The notes below the pieces were generated by a model. That model was not told where the DNA came from and made no database searches. It saw only the letters and a program-made list of their open reading frames with translations. A stretch of 41,436 bases of DNA from JAEZDR01 sp039811185 (lineage in GTDB: Bacteria > Bacteroidota > Bacteroidia > Chitinophagales > Chitinophagaceae), in assembly GCA_039811185.1 (NCBI GenBank), contig JBDHYF010000014.1:1-41436 (forward strand), written 5' to 3'. Position numbers and translations under genes: made by a program. Below, piece by piece: positions 1 to 8,100 of the stretch (positions within the stretch are counted from its first letter, which is position 1; the number at the start of each line of letters is the position of its first letter).

Positions 1-1
1 C

Positions 2-70
2 ACTTATTTTATCCATTTATCACAAAACGGAAAAACGGTGGCAAAGGAAAAGCTGGTGGTGAGCCGGTGA
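2..70 (+). CDS. C-terminal tail of a probable T9SS-sorted secreted protein (partial)
   Basis: Frame 2 is open from the window edge to a TGA at 68-70 and encodes 22 residues, TYFIHLSQNGKTVAKEKLVVSR. The pattern of a (G)xYFxxL strand, an NGK turn and a final basic-flanked KLVVSR strand is what the end of Bacteroidota type A sorting domains (C-terminal signal for the type IX secretion system) looks like. The body of the protein lies outside the window, so its activity is unknown. Frame 1 is also open, to 140, but it runs into the palindromic repeat and has no protein-like character. The call rests on a short stretch. Confidence 0.6.
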   Translation, partial: TYFIHLSQNGKTVAKEKLVVSR

Positions 71-107
71 TGTCCAAGGCGCCGTTTGTGAGCCGCAGGA
101 ATTTCAC

Positions 108-150
108 TTCATTGAGAGCGCAGCGAAGCAATCTGCTTTAAGGAACCGCA
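108..150 (+). repeat. Dispersed REP/MITE-like repeat half, degraded copy 1
   Basis: The core agcgaagcaatct followed by gctttaaggaaccgcaac matches the repeat at 844-886, which has gagcgaagcaatctc then ttttaaggaactacaac. Similarity extends to the following atgccttc (156-163 here, after tct; 899-906 there). The homology beyond the palindrome suggests a shared ancestral unit rather than chance. Confidence 0.65.
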
Positions 151-174
151 ACTTCTATGCCTTCGGCGACCTTA

Positions 175-213
175 TTTTTGCTTGATCAAAAAAAGAAGGC
201 AAAAAAAATCAAG
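175..213. repeat. A/T-rich inverted repeats able to form alternative hairpins
   Basis: CTTGAT at 181-186 pairs with ATCAAG at 208-213. An overlapping pair, TTTTTGC at 175-181 and GCAAAAA at 199-205, could form instead. The two stems exclude each other. No adjacent gene uses it as an obvious terminator. It may be another intergenic repeat family; whether it is repeated in the genome cannot be seen here. Confidence 0.35.
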
Positions 214-423
214 GCTGGCGACAAAACGCTAAAATCGGATAGCAATCCTGCAATGCCCAATGATGCTTCGGTCAGCTTCCGCTCTGCCTCATCAGTTGCT
301 GCTATTGTCTGTTTCTACATCCTGTCTCATTGGCCCGACAATCCGTTTTTCTATCCGATTTCTTAACGCGTTTTCTCGCAGGCCGAATGCCTCCGGCGAA
401 ACGAAGGCTTTCAGAAACGAACG

Positions 424-460
424 TCTTTGCGAGCGCAGCGAAGCAAACTGTTTTATAGAA
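424..460 (+). repeat. Dispersed REP/MITE-like repeat half, degraded copy 2
   Basis: The stretch tttgcgagcgcagcgaagca (427-446) matches cattgcgagcggagcgaagc at 848-867, followed by the divergent tail aactgttttatagaaac. It lies about 60 bases upstream of the GIY-YIG start codon and has the same orientation as the intact copy 29 bases after that gene's stop, so the nuclease gene sits between two direct copies. Confidence 0.65.
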
Positions 461-518
461 ACTTAATGAGAGTCGTCCGCAACCATCAACAGCTAACGGA
501 AATAGCTACTTTTAATAA

Positions 519-815
519 ATGGAAAAGGGTGGTTTTGTGTATATCACAACAAATAAGAATCACACAACTCTTTATACGGGAGTAACCTCGGATTTATGGG
601 CTAGAATAAATGAACATCGAAACAAAGAATACCCGGGATTCACGGATAAATACAATTGCATCAAGCTAGTTTTCTATGAGTTTTTTTCTTCTATAGATGA
701 AGCTATTATGGAAGAAAAAAGAATTAAGGCAGGAAGTAGAGCTAAAAAAATGGAAAGAATTAATTCTGTAAATCCCGATTGGAAGGATTTGTTTGAAGAA
801 ATAAAATTGTGGTAG
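519..815 (+). CDS. Small solitary GIY-YIG nuclease-domain protein
   Basis: This 98-residue protein is essentially one GIY-YIG domain. The motif appears as VYI (7-9) and YTG (19-21), followed by the helix with the conserved Arg and ARINEH, a central YNCIKLVFYE strand, and EAIMEEKRIKAGSRAKKMERI with the acidic metal-binding helix. It ends NPDWKDLFEE, as YhbQ/UPF0213-like proteins do. The family cleaves DNA with one metal ion; UPF0213 members are solitary and poorly understood, with possible roles in DNA repair or repeat mobility. The start gives a full-length domain. Its base composition is more A+T-rich than the surrounding repeats. It is flanked on both sides by copies of the same palindromic repeat, which is the notable part of its context. 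Function beyond nuclease fold is not known. Confidence 0.85.
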   Translation: MEKGGFVYITTNKNHTTLYTGVTSDLWARINEHRNKEYPGFTDKYNCIKLVFYEFFSSIDEAIMEEKRIKAGSRAKKMERINSVNPDWKDLFEEIKLW

Positions 816-843
816 AAGTTGTCCTTGCAGGAACTAAATGCAA

Positions 844-872
844 CGTCATTGCGAGCGGAGCGAAGCAATCTC
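844..872 (+). repeat. Intact REP/MITE-like palindromic half-element
   Basis: It reads cgtcattgcgag, gcgga spacer, then gcgaagcaatctc. The two arms reappear in inverted orientation in every copy of the downstream array as gagattgcttcg and ctcgcaatgacg. This unit and any array copy could therefore pair to form a long stem, the architecture expected of a small non-autonomous element with terminal inverted repeats. Sequences of this type are common as intergenic repeats in Bacteroidota and other phyla. Confidence 0.75.
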
Positions 873-904
873 TTTTAAGGAACTACAACCCACTTAGATG
901 CCTT

Positions 905-1372
905 CTTCGGAGGCATACATCAAAACGAAAGCCCTCTGCACCCAACAGGAGATTGCTTCGGAAGTGCAGCCATATTGCAAACACAGCAGTCGTTTACTTC
1001 CTCGCAATGACGTCGGCCTTCTGCTGAGGCATACATCAAAACGAAAGCCCTCTGCACCCAACAGGAGATTGCTTCGGAAGTGCAGCCATATTGTAAACAC
1101 AGCAGTCGTTTACTTCCTCGCAATGACGTCGGCTTTCAGCGGAGGCATGCACCAAAACGAAAGCCCTCTGCACCCAACATGAGATTGCTTCGGAAGCACA
1201 GCCACATTGTAAAACACAGCAATCATTTACTTCCTCGCAATGACGTCGGCTTTCAGCGGAGGACTACATCAACGCGAAAACCGTCTGCACCCAACATCAG
1301 ATTGCTTCGGAAGTACAGGCACATTGTAAAACACAGCAATCATTTACTTCCTCGCAATGACGCGGGCCTTCT
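905..1372. repeat. Tandem array, four copies of a 116/117-bp unit
   Basis: The anchor gagattgcttcg occurs at 949, 1065, 1181 and (as cagattgcttcg) 1298; the anchor ctcgcaatgacg occurs at 1001, 1117, 1234 and 1351. Spacing is 116, 116, 117 and 116, 117, 117 bp. Each unit carries both arms of the palindrome in the inverted orientation, split by about 40 bp. Copies 1 and 2 are nearly identical; copies 3 and 4 share a variant interior (gtaaaacacagcaatcattta), and copy 4 is the most diverged. This fits stepwise duplication. The unit is too long and has no unique spacers, so it is not CRISPR. Confidence 0.85.
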
Positions 1373-1491
1373 GCGGCCGAATGCCTCCTGCGGAGCTAAA
1401 GACAATCACCACGATGAATCAATGGACTTTACGAGCCTTTTGATCCGGAGGTGTATCGATAGGCTCTGACGCAATTTTCTTCATAAAAGAG

Positions 1492-1533
1492 AGGATGCCG
1501 ACGGGCTGCGTGATTGCAGCGGCATCCTTTTTT
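1492..1533 (+). terminator. Strong Rho-independent terminator ahead of the five-gene operon
   Basis: AGGATGCCG (1492-1500) pairs perfectly with CGGCATCCT (1520-1528). Inside it CTGC/GCAG (1506-1509 and 1516-1519) can extend the structure, and a T-run follows. No gene ends just upstream, so it appears to stop transcripts that cross the repeat region from the GIY-YIG gene and to insulate the operon at 1679. Confidence 0.8.
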
Positions 1534-1608
1534 GCCCCCGGCAAAAAAGATATAGCGGAAAGCACGATTGCCACAGCTCAATACAGACAGGCTGCACACA
1601 GCCCCAAA

Positions 1609-1645
1609 TTCGCCCTCCCGATATTTTTATTTATATATACTTTTG
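1609..1645 (+). promoter_or_regulatory. Candidate promoter of the five-gene operon
   Basis: TACTTTTG at 1638-1645 fits the Bacteroidota -7 consensus TAnnTTTG. The -33 element is weak (attcg near 1608-1612, spacing longer than usual). Transcription would begin near 1651, about 28 bases before the first start codon. No inverted repeat suggesting a repressor site is obvious. Confidence 0.45.
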
Positions 1646-1678
1646 AAAACCTCATGCCTTGTACGATAACTAACTTAT

Positions 1679-3619
1679 ATGAGTTTTAAAAAACTGAAGC
1701 CGCTCTTTATTCCTGCGCTTGTTGTGGTAATTTTTGTGCTGTCGGTCACCGGCTATAAACAGCATTCCGGCGATCATTTCGATTTCTGGGCGGCTGTCTA
1801 CGCTACCATAGCTTCTTTTTTAATGCACCACGTAGCACCGGAAGCAGAGCATGGATACTTAGTGCTGATTGCACAATACCTGGCAGCGCTGATTTTAGGA
1901 CTGGGACTTTTTTCGCTGATTTACGACTACCTGAAAGAGAAAATTACCGAATCGAAAATACGGTATAACTATGCCGGCCACATCATCGTTTTTCATCTCA
2001 ATCATATTGGACGAAACATTTGTCTTGAGTTGCTGCAAAACGGCTATAAAGTGGTGGCAGTTGAGCCGGAAAAAAACAACAGTTTTGTAGATGAAGTGCG
2101 GAAAGCAGGCGGTATTGTGCTGCACAAAAACGTACTGGAGGCCGAAACCATTGAAGCCGCTGCATTGGAGAAAGCCTGGATATGTGTGCTTGCCAACGAA
2201 AACGATATAGAAAACATTGAACTTGCCAACACCATTAGCCGTTACCGCCACGAACACCGTAAAAGCGAGTACGGTATTTTAAAGCTGATGGTACACATCA
2301 CCAACACAGACAATGTAAATGTGATTAAGGATTTTTACGACATCAATAACGAAGATGAACACTACGATCTGGAAACTTTTAATGTGCAGCAGCTTGCCGC
2401 TCAAAAGCTGTACGACCAGTTTCCGCCACACAAATTTTTTAACGGCAGCGATGAAGGCGGCCAGTACGCCATTGCCATAATCGGCTACAACCGAACGGCG
2501 GAAAATTTTATTGTGGAAAACATTATTCTAAGCCATTACCCCGGCATAGAAAACCTGAAAATTTATCTGGTTGACAAAGACGCCGACACCGCCTTTCACG
2601 AGCTGAATTACAAATATCCCTTCTACAGCGAGTTTGTAGAAATAGTACCGGTAAAGCAACTGAACGCAAGCTTTTTTGCCAACTTTAGCTGGAGCAAAAA
2701 AAATATTGAGCAGCTCACAAAAATTAAAGCTGCTTATTTTTTCGGCGATAACGATTCCGCCCTTATAAATTCAGCCACCAGTTTCCGGCAGTTTTTGTAT
2801 GCGCAAACCCTCGCTATTTCCGACATTCCGCTGATTGTATGCTTATCTGAAGATACCGGCATTGTAAACCTTTTAAACAGTGCGGCAAACTATAAACAAA
2901 ACGCGGTAAACCTCTTCAGCGAGCAGTTAAACATCCATCAATTCAGGCAAATTTCCGACACCTGCCGCAGCGAAACCATCGAGGAAACAGCGCTTACCGA
3001 TAAGCTCTCAAAAGCCATCAACTATTTTTACAGTGTGAAGTACGACTTCAGCGCACTGCTTTCTCAGCACCATAAAATTCATCAGGCCGAAAACGTGATT
3101 GCCCAGCTTGAAAAAGAAATGATTGACCTCTCTGAAAAGCGCGCTTCCATTACACTGGAAGAACTGGAGCAAGTGGTGCTGATAAAGCTCTCGAAGCTCA
3201 CCAACATCAGCCCGCACGAATTGGAAAAAGAGTTTTCGGTTAATAAACGATGGCAACTGCTCACGCAGCGGAAAAAAGACTCCAACCGCTACGCCGCAAG
3301 GCATGCGGCGGTAAAAACGGCGGCCCTGGCCCGCATCGGCTGTCGTCCGGTGAACATAGAAAACATCCGGAAATACTATCCCCGCATCGCACCCGTTGAA
3401 CACAAAAGATGGAATGCAGAAAAGATGGTTTTTAATTTTAAATACGGCGTGATAAAGCAGCCGGCACAAAAGCGCTTTTTAAAAGAAACGCTGAAAATTC
3501 ACGACCAGATTATTCCTTTCGATAAGCTAAGCGACGAAGAAAAAAATAAAGACCTGAATTTGTTTTTATTGTTGCCATTGTTAACCGCCATTAAACAGCT
3601 TTCACAGTCCGAAAAATAA
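1679..3619 (+). CDS. Membrane-anchored double TrkA-N (RCK) protein with C-terminal RyR-like domain
   Basis: This 646-residue protein has two predicted membrane helices (about 9-26 and 60-84), then two Rossmann-like domains of the TrkA-N/RCK type. The first starts near 100 (GHIIVFHLNHIGRNIC) and the second near 262 (YAIAIIGYNRTAENF). A helical linker with coiled-coil character follows (about 440-520). The C-terminal 75 residues contain EHKRWNAEKMVFNFKYG and PFDKLSDEEKNKD, matching the bacterial form of the RyR domain. The layout resembles a 2TM ion channel with cytoplasmic RCK gating domains, but the loop between the helices lacks a TVGYG-type filter, and the glycine-rich loop of the first Rossmann domain is degenerate (FHLNHIG). 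RCK domains bind NAD(H) or nucleotides; RyR domains in bacteria are thought to sense nucleotide-derived ligands. It is the first gene of the operon and its stop overlaps the TIR gene's start by one base. Inferred role: sensor or membrane effector of a nucleotide signal. Confidence 0.8.
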   Translation: MSFKKLKPLFIPALVVVIFVLSVTGYKQHSGDHFDFWAAVYATIASFLMHHVAPEAEHGYLVLIAQYLAALILGLGLFSLIYDYLKEKITESKIRYNYAGHIIVFHLNHIGRNICLELLQNGYKVVAVEPEKNNSFVDEVRKAGGIVLHKNVLEAETIEAAALEKAWICVLANENDIENIELANTISRYRHEHRKSEYGILKLMVHITNTDNVNVIKDFYDINNEDEHYDLETFNVQQLAAQKLYDQFPPHKFFNGSDEGGQYAIAIIGYNRTAENFIVENIILSHYPGIENLKIYLVDKDADTAFHELNYKYPFYSEFVEIVPVKQLNASFFANFSWSKKNIEQLTKIKAAYFFGDNDSALINSATSFRQFLYAQTLAISDIPLIVCLSEDTGIVNLLNSAANYKQNAVNLFSEQLNIHQFRQISDTCRSETIEETALTDKLSKAINYFYSVKYDFSALLSQHHKIHQAENVIAQLEKEMIDLSEKRASITLEELEQVVLIKLSKLTNISPHELEKEFSVNKRWQLLTQRKKDSNRYAARHAAVKTAALARIGCRPVNIENIRKYYPRIAPVEHKRWNAEKMVFNFKYGVIKQPAQKRFLKETLKIHDQIIPFDKLSDEEKNKDLNLFLLLPLLTAIKQLSQSEK

Positions 3620-5121
3620 TGCAGTTTGAGAAAGACATATTTATCAGTTATGCGCATATCGATGATGAATCGCTGGTAGAAAATCAGCGCGGATGGATCA
3701 GCGATTTCCACAGAGCGCTCGAGATAAGGCTGGCACAGTTGCTGGGTCGGCGGCCGGTGGTATGGCGCGATCCGGTAATTCAGGGCAATCATTTTTTCGA
3801 TAAGCAAATTGAAGAGCAGCTCGAAAAAGTGGCTATCATGATTTCTGTTTTAACGCCACGCTACATCCGCTCTGAATGGTGCCTTAGAGAAGTGAATTCT
3901 TTTTATGAAGCGTGCAGAAAAAACATCGGCTTTAATGTAAACAACCATGCGCGGCTGTTTAAAATTGTGAAAACGCCGGTGCGGCCGGAGCTGCATCCCG
4001 AAACCATCCGAAATATTCTTGGATATGAATTCTTCAGCACCGATCCGCAAACGGGCCGCGTGAAGGAATATGCACAGTTCTTCGGGCAACAGTCGGAAGT
4101 TGCTTATTGGGAAAAACTCGACGATCTGGCACACGACATCTGCAATTTTCTGGAGTCGCTCGAGCAACAAGGCGCGGTGCCGACAAGTGCTTTTGGTGCA
4201 CCCGCTGCTCCCACACCGCTTTCAGGACAGAAAAAAATTTTTCTCGCTGAGTCCAGTTACGACACGCAGGAGTTCCGCGACAGCATTAAGCGCGAACTGC
4301 AAGACCACGGCCACATCATCTTCCCCGACAAACAACTACCGCTGATAGCTCCCATCATTCAAACCGAAATCGACGGCTATCTGCAACAGTCCGACCTCAG
4401 CATACATCTCATCGGCTCCAACTACGGCGTGGTGCCCGAAGGAACAAGGCATTCGCTTGTAGAAATTCAAAATCAGCTCGCGGCATCCGTTTTTGTAACC
4501 GCCGACAAACCGCGGTTGATATGGATACCGGAAGGAACCGACCCCCGTGACGACCGCCAGAAAGCCTTTGTACAACAGCTTCGCAGCGGACGCGAAGGCA
4601 TAGCAGCCGCCGATTTGGTGGAAAGCTCACTCGAAGATTTTAAAGCCGTAATAAGCGATAAGCTTTTGCGGTTAACCAAAACACCCGAACCCGTTGCGGC
4701 GCAGGAGGCAACCGCATCCGAAGCAGATGTAAATAAATTGATTTATCTGATTTGCGACATCAGCGATATCGATGCCATCAGAGAGCTGGAAGACCATTTG
4801 TTTAACAGCGGATTTGAAGTAGTAATACCCATTTTTGAAGGCGACGAAAGCCAGATCAGAGAAGACCATACCGAGAATCTGAAAAGCTGTGGCTCGGCAA
4901 TACTATTTTATGGCAACGCAAACGAACTTTGGCTGCGCAGTAAAATGCGCGATTTTATGAAGATTAGTGGATATGGACGAACCCAACCGCTGAAAGCAAA
5001 AGTTGTTTATGTGGCACAGCCTTCCACCGCCTCCAAGGAGCGCTTCCGCACCAATGAAGCGGAGGTGGTGAATGCAATCGAAGGATTGCCTGCCGACGTG
5101 TTAAACCGAATTTTAAAATAA
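3619..5121 (+). CDS. Protein with three TIR-like domains
   Basis: The 500 residues split into three Rossmann-like units. Unit 1 (about 5-165) is a clear TIR domain: DIFISYAH at 6-13, WRDP at 49-52, and SEWCLRE at 85-91, the classical SxWCxxE motif with the likely catalytic Glu91. Unit 2 (about 203-345) begins KKIFLAESSYDTQEFRD and has SNYGVVPEGTRHSLVEIQ, like the DUF4062-type TIR relatives. Unit 3 (about 373-500) begins LIYLICDISDIDAI and has lost the WCxxE glutamate (WLRSKMRDF), so it is probably regulatory. Pro/Ala-rich linkers separate the units. Known TIR enzymes hydrolyse or cyclise NAD+, often in antiphage or cell-death systems. It overlaps the previous gene by one base and lies 16 bases before the STAND gene, so the three are surely co-expressed. 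NADase activity is inferred from the motif. Confidence 0.87.
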   Translation: MQFEKDIFISYAHIDDESLVENQRGWISDFHRALEIRLAQLLGRRPVVWRDPVIQGNHFFDKQIEEQLEKVAIMISVLTPRYIRSEWCLREVNSFYEACRKNIGFNVNNHARLFKIVKTPVRPELHPETIRNILGYEFFSTDPQTGRVKEYAQFFGQQSEVAYWEKLDDLAHDICNFLESLEQQGAVPTSAFGAPAAPTPLSGQKKIFLAESSYDTQEFRDSIKRELQDHGHIIFPDKQLPLIAPIIQTEIDGYLQQSDLSIHLIGSNYGVVPEGTRHSLVEIQNQLAASVFVTADKPRLIWIPEGTDPRDDRQKAFVQQLRSGREGIAAADLVESSLEDFKAVISDKLLRLTKTPEPVAAQEATASEADVNKLIYLICDISDIDAIRELEDHLFNSGFEVVIPIFEGDESQIREDHTENLKSCGSAILFYGNANELWLRSKMRDFMKISGYGRTQPLKAKVVYVAQPSTASKERFRTNEAEVVNAIEGLPADVLNRILK

Positions 5122-5137
5122 CGAAAGCGCAAAGAAA

Positions 5138-8100
5138 ATGGCAGATGAACAAAGTTATTTTAATCCATTTCCGGGCCTGAGAGCTTTTGAGGAAGAAGAA
5201 GACATCCTTTTCTTCGGACGTGAGAAGCAGGTGGATGAACTGCTTACAAAGCTTAGAACGGTGCGCTTTCTGGCTGTTATCGGATCATCCGGAAGCGGTA
5301 AGTCATCGCTTGTGAAATCGGGATTGATTCCGGCTTTGCACAGCGGTTTTATGAGTGGAGCAGGCTCCGACTGGCGCATTTGTTCGTTCCGTCCGGGCAG
5401 CAACCCAATCGGTAATCTTGCGGCGGCACTTTCGGAAAACGGTATTCTGTATAACGATTTGGATGCCGAACAAAAATCAACTTTTACGGCTATTAATGAG
5501 GCAACGCTGAGACGAAGCAATCTGGGATTGCTCGAAGTGTTTAAACAATCGCATCTAAGTTCAAAATCGAATTTGTTGATATTGGTGGATCAGTTTGAAG
5601 AGCTGTTCCGCTTCAGCCGGTTTGAAAAGGAAGCGGGCGAAGGCAAGCGCGATTCGGCTGCATTCATTAACCTGCTATTGAAGGCCGTTGAGGAAAAAAC
5701 ATTTCCGGTGTATGTGGTCTTTACCATGCGATCCGATTTTCTTGGCGACTGTACCGAGTTTCGCGGACTGCCCGAAGCCATTAATAAGGGCCAGTATCTT
5801 GTTCCGCGAATGACGCGTGAAGAAAGACGTGAAGCCATTACCGGACCGGTTGCTGTGGGCGGCGCACAAATAAGTCAGCGCCTGTTGAACCAGTTGTTGA
5901 ACGATGTGGGCGATAATCCGGACCAGCTTCCCATTCTCCAACATGCGCTCATGCGCACGTGGGAAGTTTGGTATAAAAAGCCCGGCTCAGCAAATAAAGA
6001 AATCGATATTGACGATTACGAAGAAACCGGCACGATGCGCGAAGCGCTTTCGCAACACGCCGAGGAAGCCTATCAGGAGTTGGATACAGCACGGAAGAAA
6101 CAGATATGCGAAGTGGTATTTAAAGCGCTCACCGATAAAGGATCGGACGCAAGAGGCATCCGGAGGCCGCAAACGCTTCAGTCGCTTGCCCTTCTGGCCA
6201 ACGCACCGGTGGATGAAGTTGCCGAAGTGATAGAGGTGTTCCGAAAAAAAGGCCGCACTTTCTTAATGCCGCCCGCCGGTATACCGCTCAGCCCTGCTTC
6301 CATCATCGATATTTCGCACGAAAGCATTATGCGTGTGTGGAACCGGCTGATGGCCTGGGTAGAAGAAGAAAATCAAAGTGCGCAAATCTATCTGCGGCTT
6401 TGCGAAGCAGCGGGCCGCTACGAAACCGGAAAAGGTGGCCTTTGGCGCGATCCGGAGTTGCAGCTTGCATGGAAGTGGAAAGAAGATAACTCGCCCAATG
6501 CCGCATGGGCTGCGCGTTACAACAATGAGTTTGATAAAGCCATGGTTTTCTTACTGCACAGCAAAAAGCAGTTTGAAGGCGAAATGCAACAAAAAGAAGC
6601 GCGACAAAAAGCAAGGCTGAAGCGGGCCAGAGCCATTGCAGCCGTAATTGGATGTATTGCCTTTGTTGCATTCTTGGTTTCGATTTATGCGTTTCAACAA
6701 AAAAACATTGCCACCCACCAAACAGCGGTGGCAATGGAGAAAACGAAGGAAGCCAACCGGCAGAAATTGTTTGCTGAAAACAATAGAAAAGATGCGTTGC
6801 AGCAAAAGCAGATTGCCGAGCAGAAATCCGTGGAAGCACTGCAACAAAAGGAAATTGCCGAATCGGAAAAGCGTAAAGCGTTGAATAGCGAACAAGATGC
6901 GCTCCTTCAAAAGCAGCTTGCCGAACAACAAAAAAACTTTGCAGAGCGACAAAAACATATTGCAGAACAAAACGAAAAGTTAGCCCGCGATCAGAAGCAG
7001 ATAGCCGAACAGCAAAGTCAACTTGCGTTAAAGAACGAAAAGATTGCGCAGTCGGAAAAGCAGGTGAGCACGCGTTTAAAAGAACTGGCTGAAGCGCGCA
7101 ATCTTGCCTACGTATCGTTATTAAAGTTGAATGAGAATAAGCCCGATGAAAGCCGGATTCTTGCACTCGATGCTTATGCGCTCAACAAAAAAAACAATGG
7201 CCCCGTTCAGAACAACGACATCTATACGGCGCTGCATTTTAACTGGATTAACAGCATTGGAAATAAAAACCAACTGAATGCACATCAACTGCCGGTACGA
7301 TGTGTTGAAGTAAGCGACGCTAATGGCACCGTGATTTCCGGCGATGAAGGCGGCACCATCATCCTAAGTGCGATTACGGCTGATGGTGAAATTGTGCCTA
7401 AGGGAGCTTATGCGCTTAAAGAAGAAGTGCGGTCCGTATCGGCTGCGGCTTCCGGCAACTTGCTCGTGGTGGCTACTGCCGGAGGCAACGGGTTTCTTTT
7501 TAACCAGACCAATTTTTCGCTGACTCAAAAGGCTGTGTTCACATTTCCGGGAATTGCACGAAAGTCCGGATTTATAGGAAGCGACTCATGGTATGTGTTG
7601 TCATCGAAGGGCGTTTATGTTTACCAGTTGCAGTCGGGCGAACTGAAAAGAATTGCCGCTTTTGATAACGATAAAATTGCTTCTGTTGAATTTTCACCTG
7701 AAGGAAAAAGCTTTCTCGCCATCGGAAATCAGTTGATGGTATATGCCGGTATCGAAAAAATTGGGTCGGCGGCCGACCAGCAGTACAGCTTATCCGCCAC
7801 TATTCGAAGTCTTTTGTACAACAACGACACCCATGTTGTTGCAGCCGGCAGTTACGATGGCAGTATCTGGTTAAAGAAAATGGATGGCAGGAGCGAGTTT
7901 ATTCGTTTGCCGTTGCATCAGTCTTCGGTGAATGATATGGCTTTCCACCGCTTTGGAAGCAGGCTTCAGCTCGCAACGGCCGGCGCGGATCAAACCATAA
8001 AACTGATTGATGTTTTTGACGTGCTGAACAACACAAAAAAAGAGGATGTGCTTACGTTGAAGGGCCATCTGAAATGGGTATATCAGATCGAATATTCGCC

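Larger units (their letters stand above)
71..518. other. Gene-free region with degenerate palindromic repeats
   Basis: No convincing gene. The short open frames here are low-complexity or repeat-derived. The region holds two degraded copies of the palindromic repeat half (108-150 and 424-460), an A/T-rich hairpin (175-213), and a copy of ggccgaatgcctcc at 381-394 that recurs at 1375-1388 beyond the tandem array. A box TACTTTTA at 507-514 lies just before the GIY-YIG start codon and could be a weak -7 element, but no -33 element is convincing. Confidence 0.6.
816..1678. other. Gene-free region: palindromic element, tandem array, terminator, operon promoter
   Basis: Open frames here on both strands (for example those rich in KRKPSAPN or LRGSKRLLC) are translations of the repeat and are not genes. 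Contents in order: intact palindromic half-element (844-872), four-copy tandem array (about 905-1372), a second copy of ggccgaatgcctcc (1375-1388), a short stretch of no recognisable content (1389-1491), a strong terminator (1492-1533), and the presumed promoter of the five-gene operon. Confidence 0.7.

Noticed and set aside
1..140. Frame-1 open reading frame at the left edge
   Set aside because: It ends inside the palindromic repeat and has no protein-like pattern, while frame 2 gives a clean sorting-domain-like tail.
905..1372. CRISPR array
   Set aside because: The unit is 116/117 bp and conserved over its whole length with no unique spacers; no cas gene is nearby.
809..1469. Overlapping open frames on both strands in the repeat region
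   Set aside because: They repeat the same peptide units (for example KRKPSAPN) because the DNA is a tandem repeat; three frames and both strands are open alike, as expected of repeat DNA and not of coding sequence.
1389..1491. Short frame near NGLYEPFDPEVYR before the terminator as a gene remnant
   Set aside because: Only 14 codons with a stop directly upstream; too short to support a pseudogene.
6327..7166. 279-codon open frame on the minus strand of the STAND gene
   Set aside because: It is the antisense of the coiled-coil and helix region; the plus-strand frame has clear domains.
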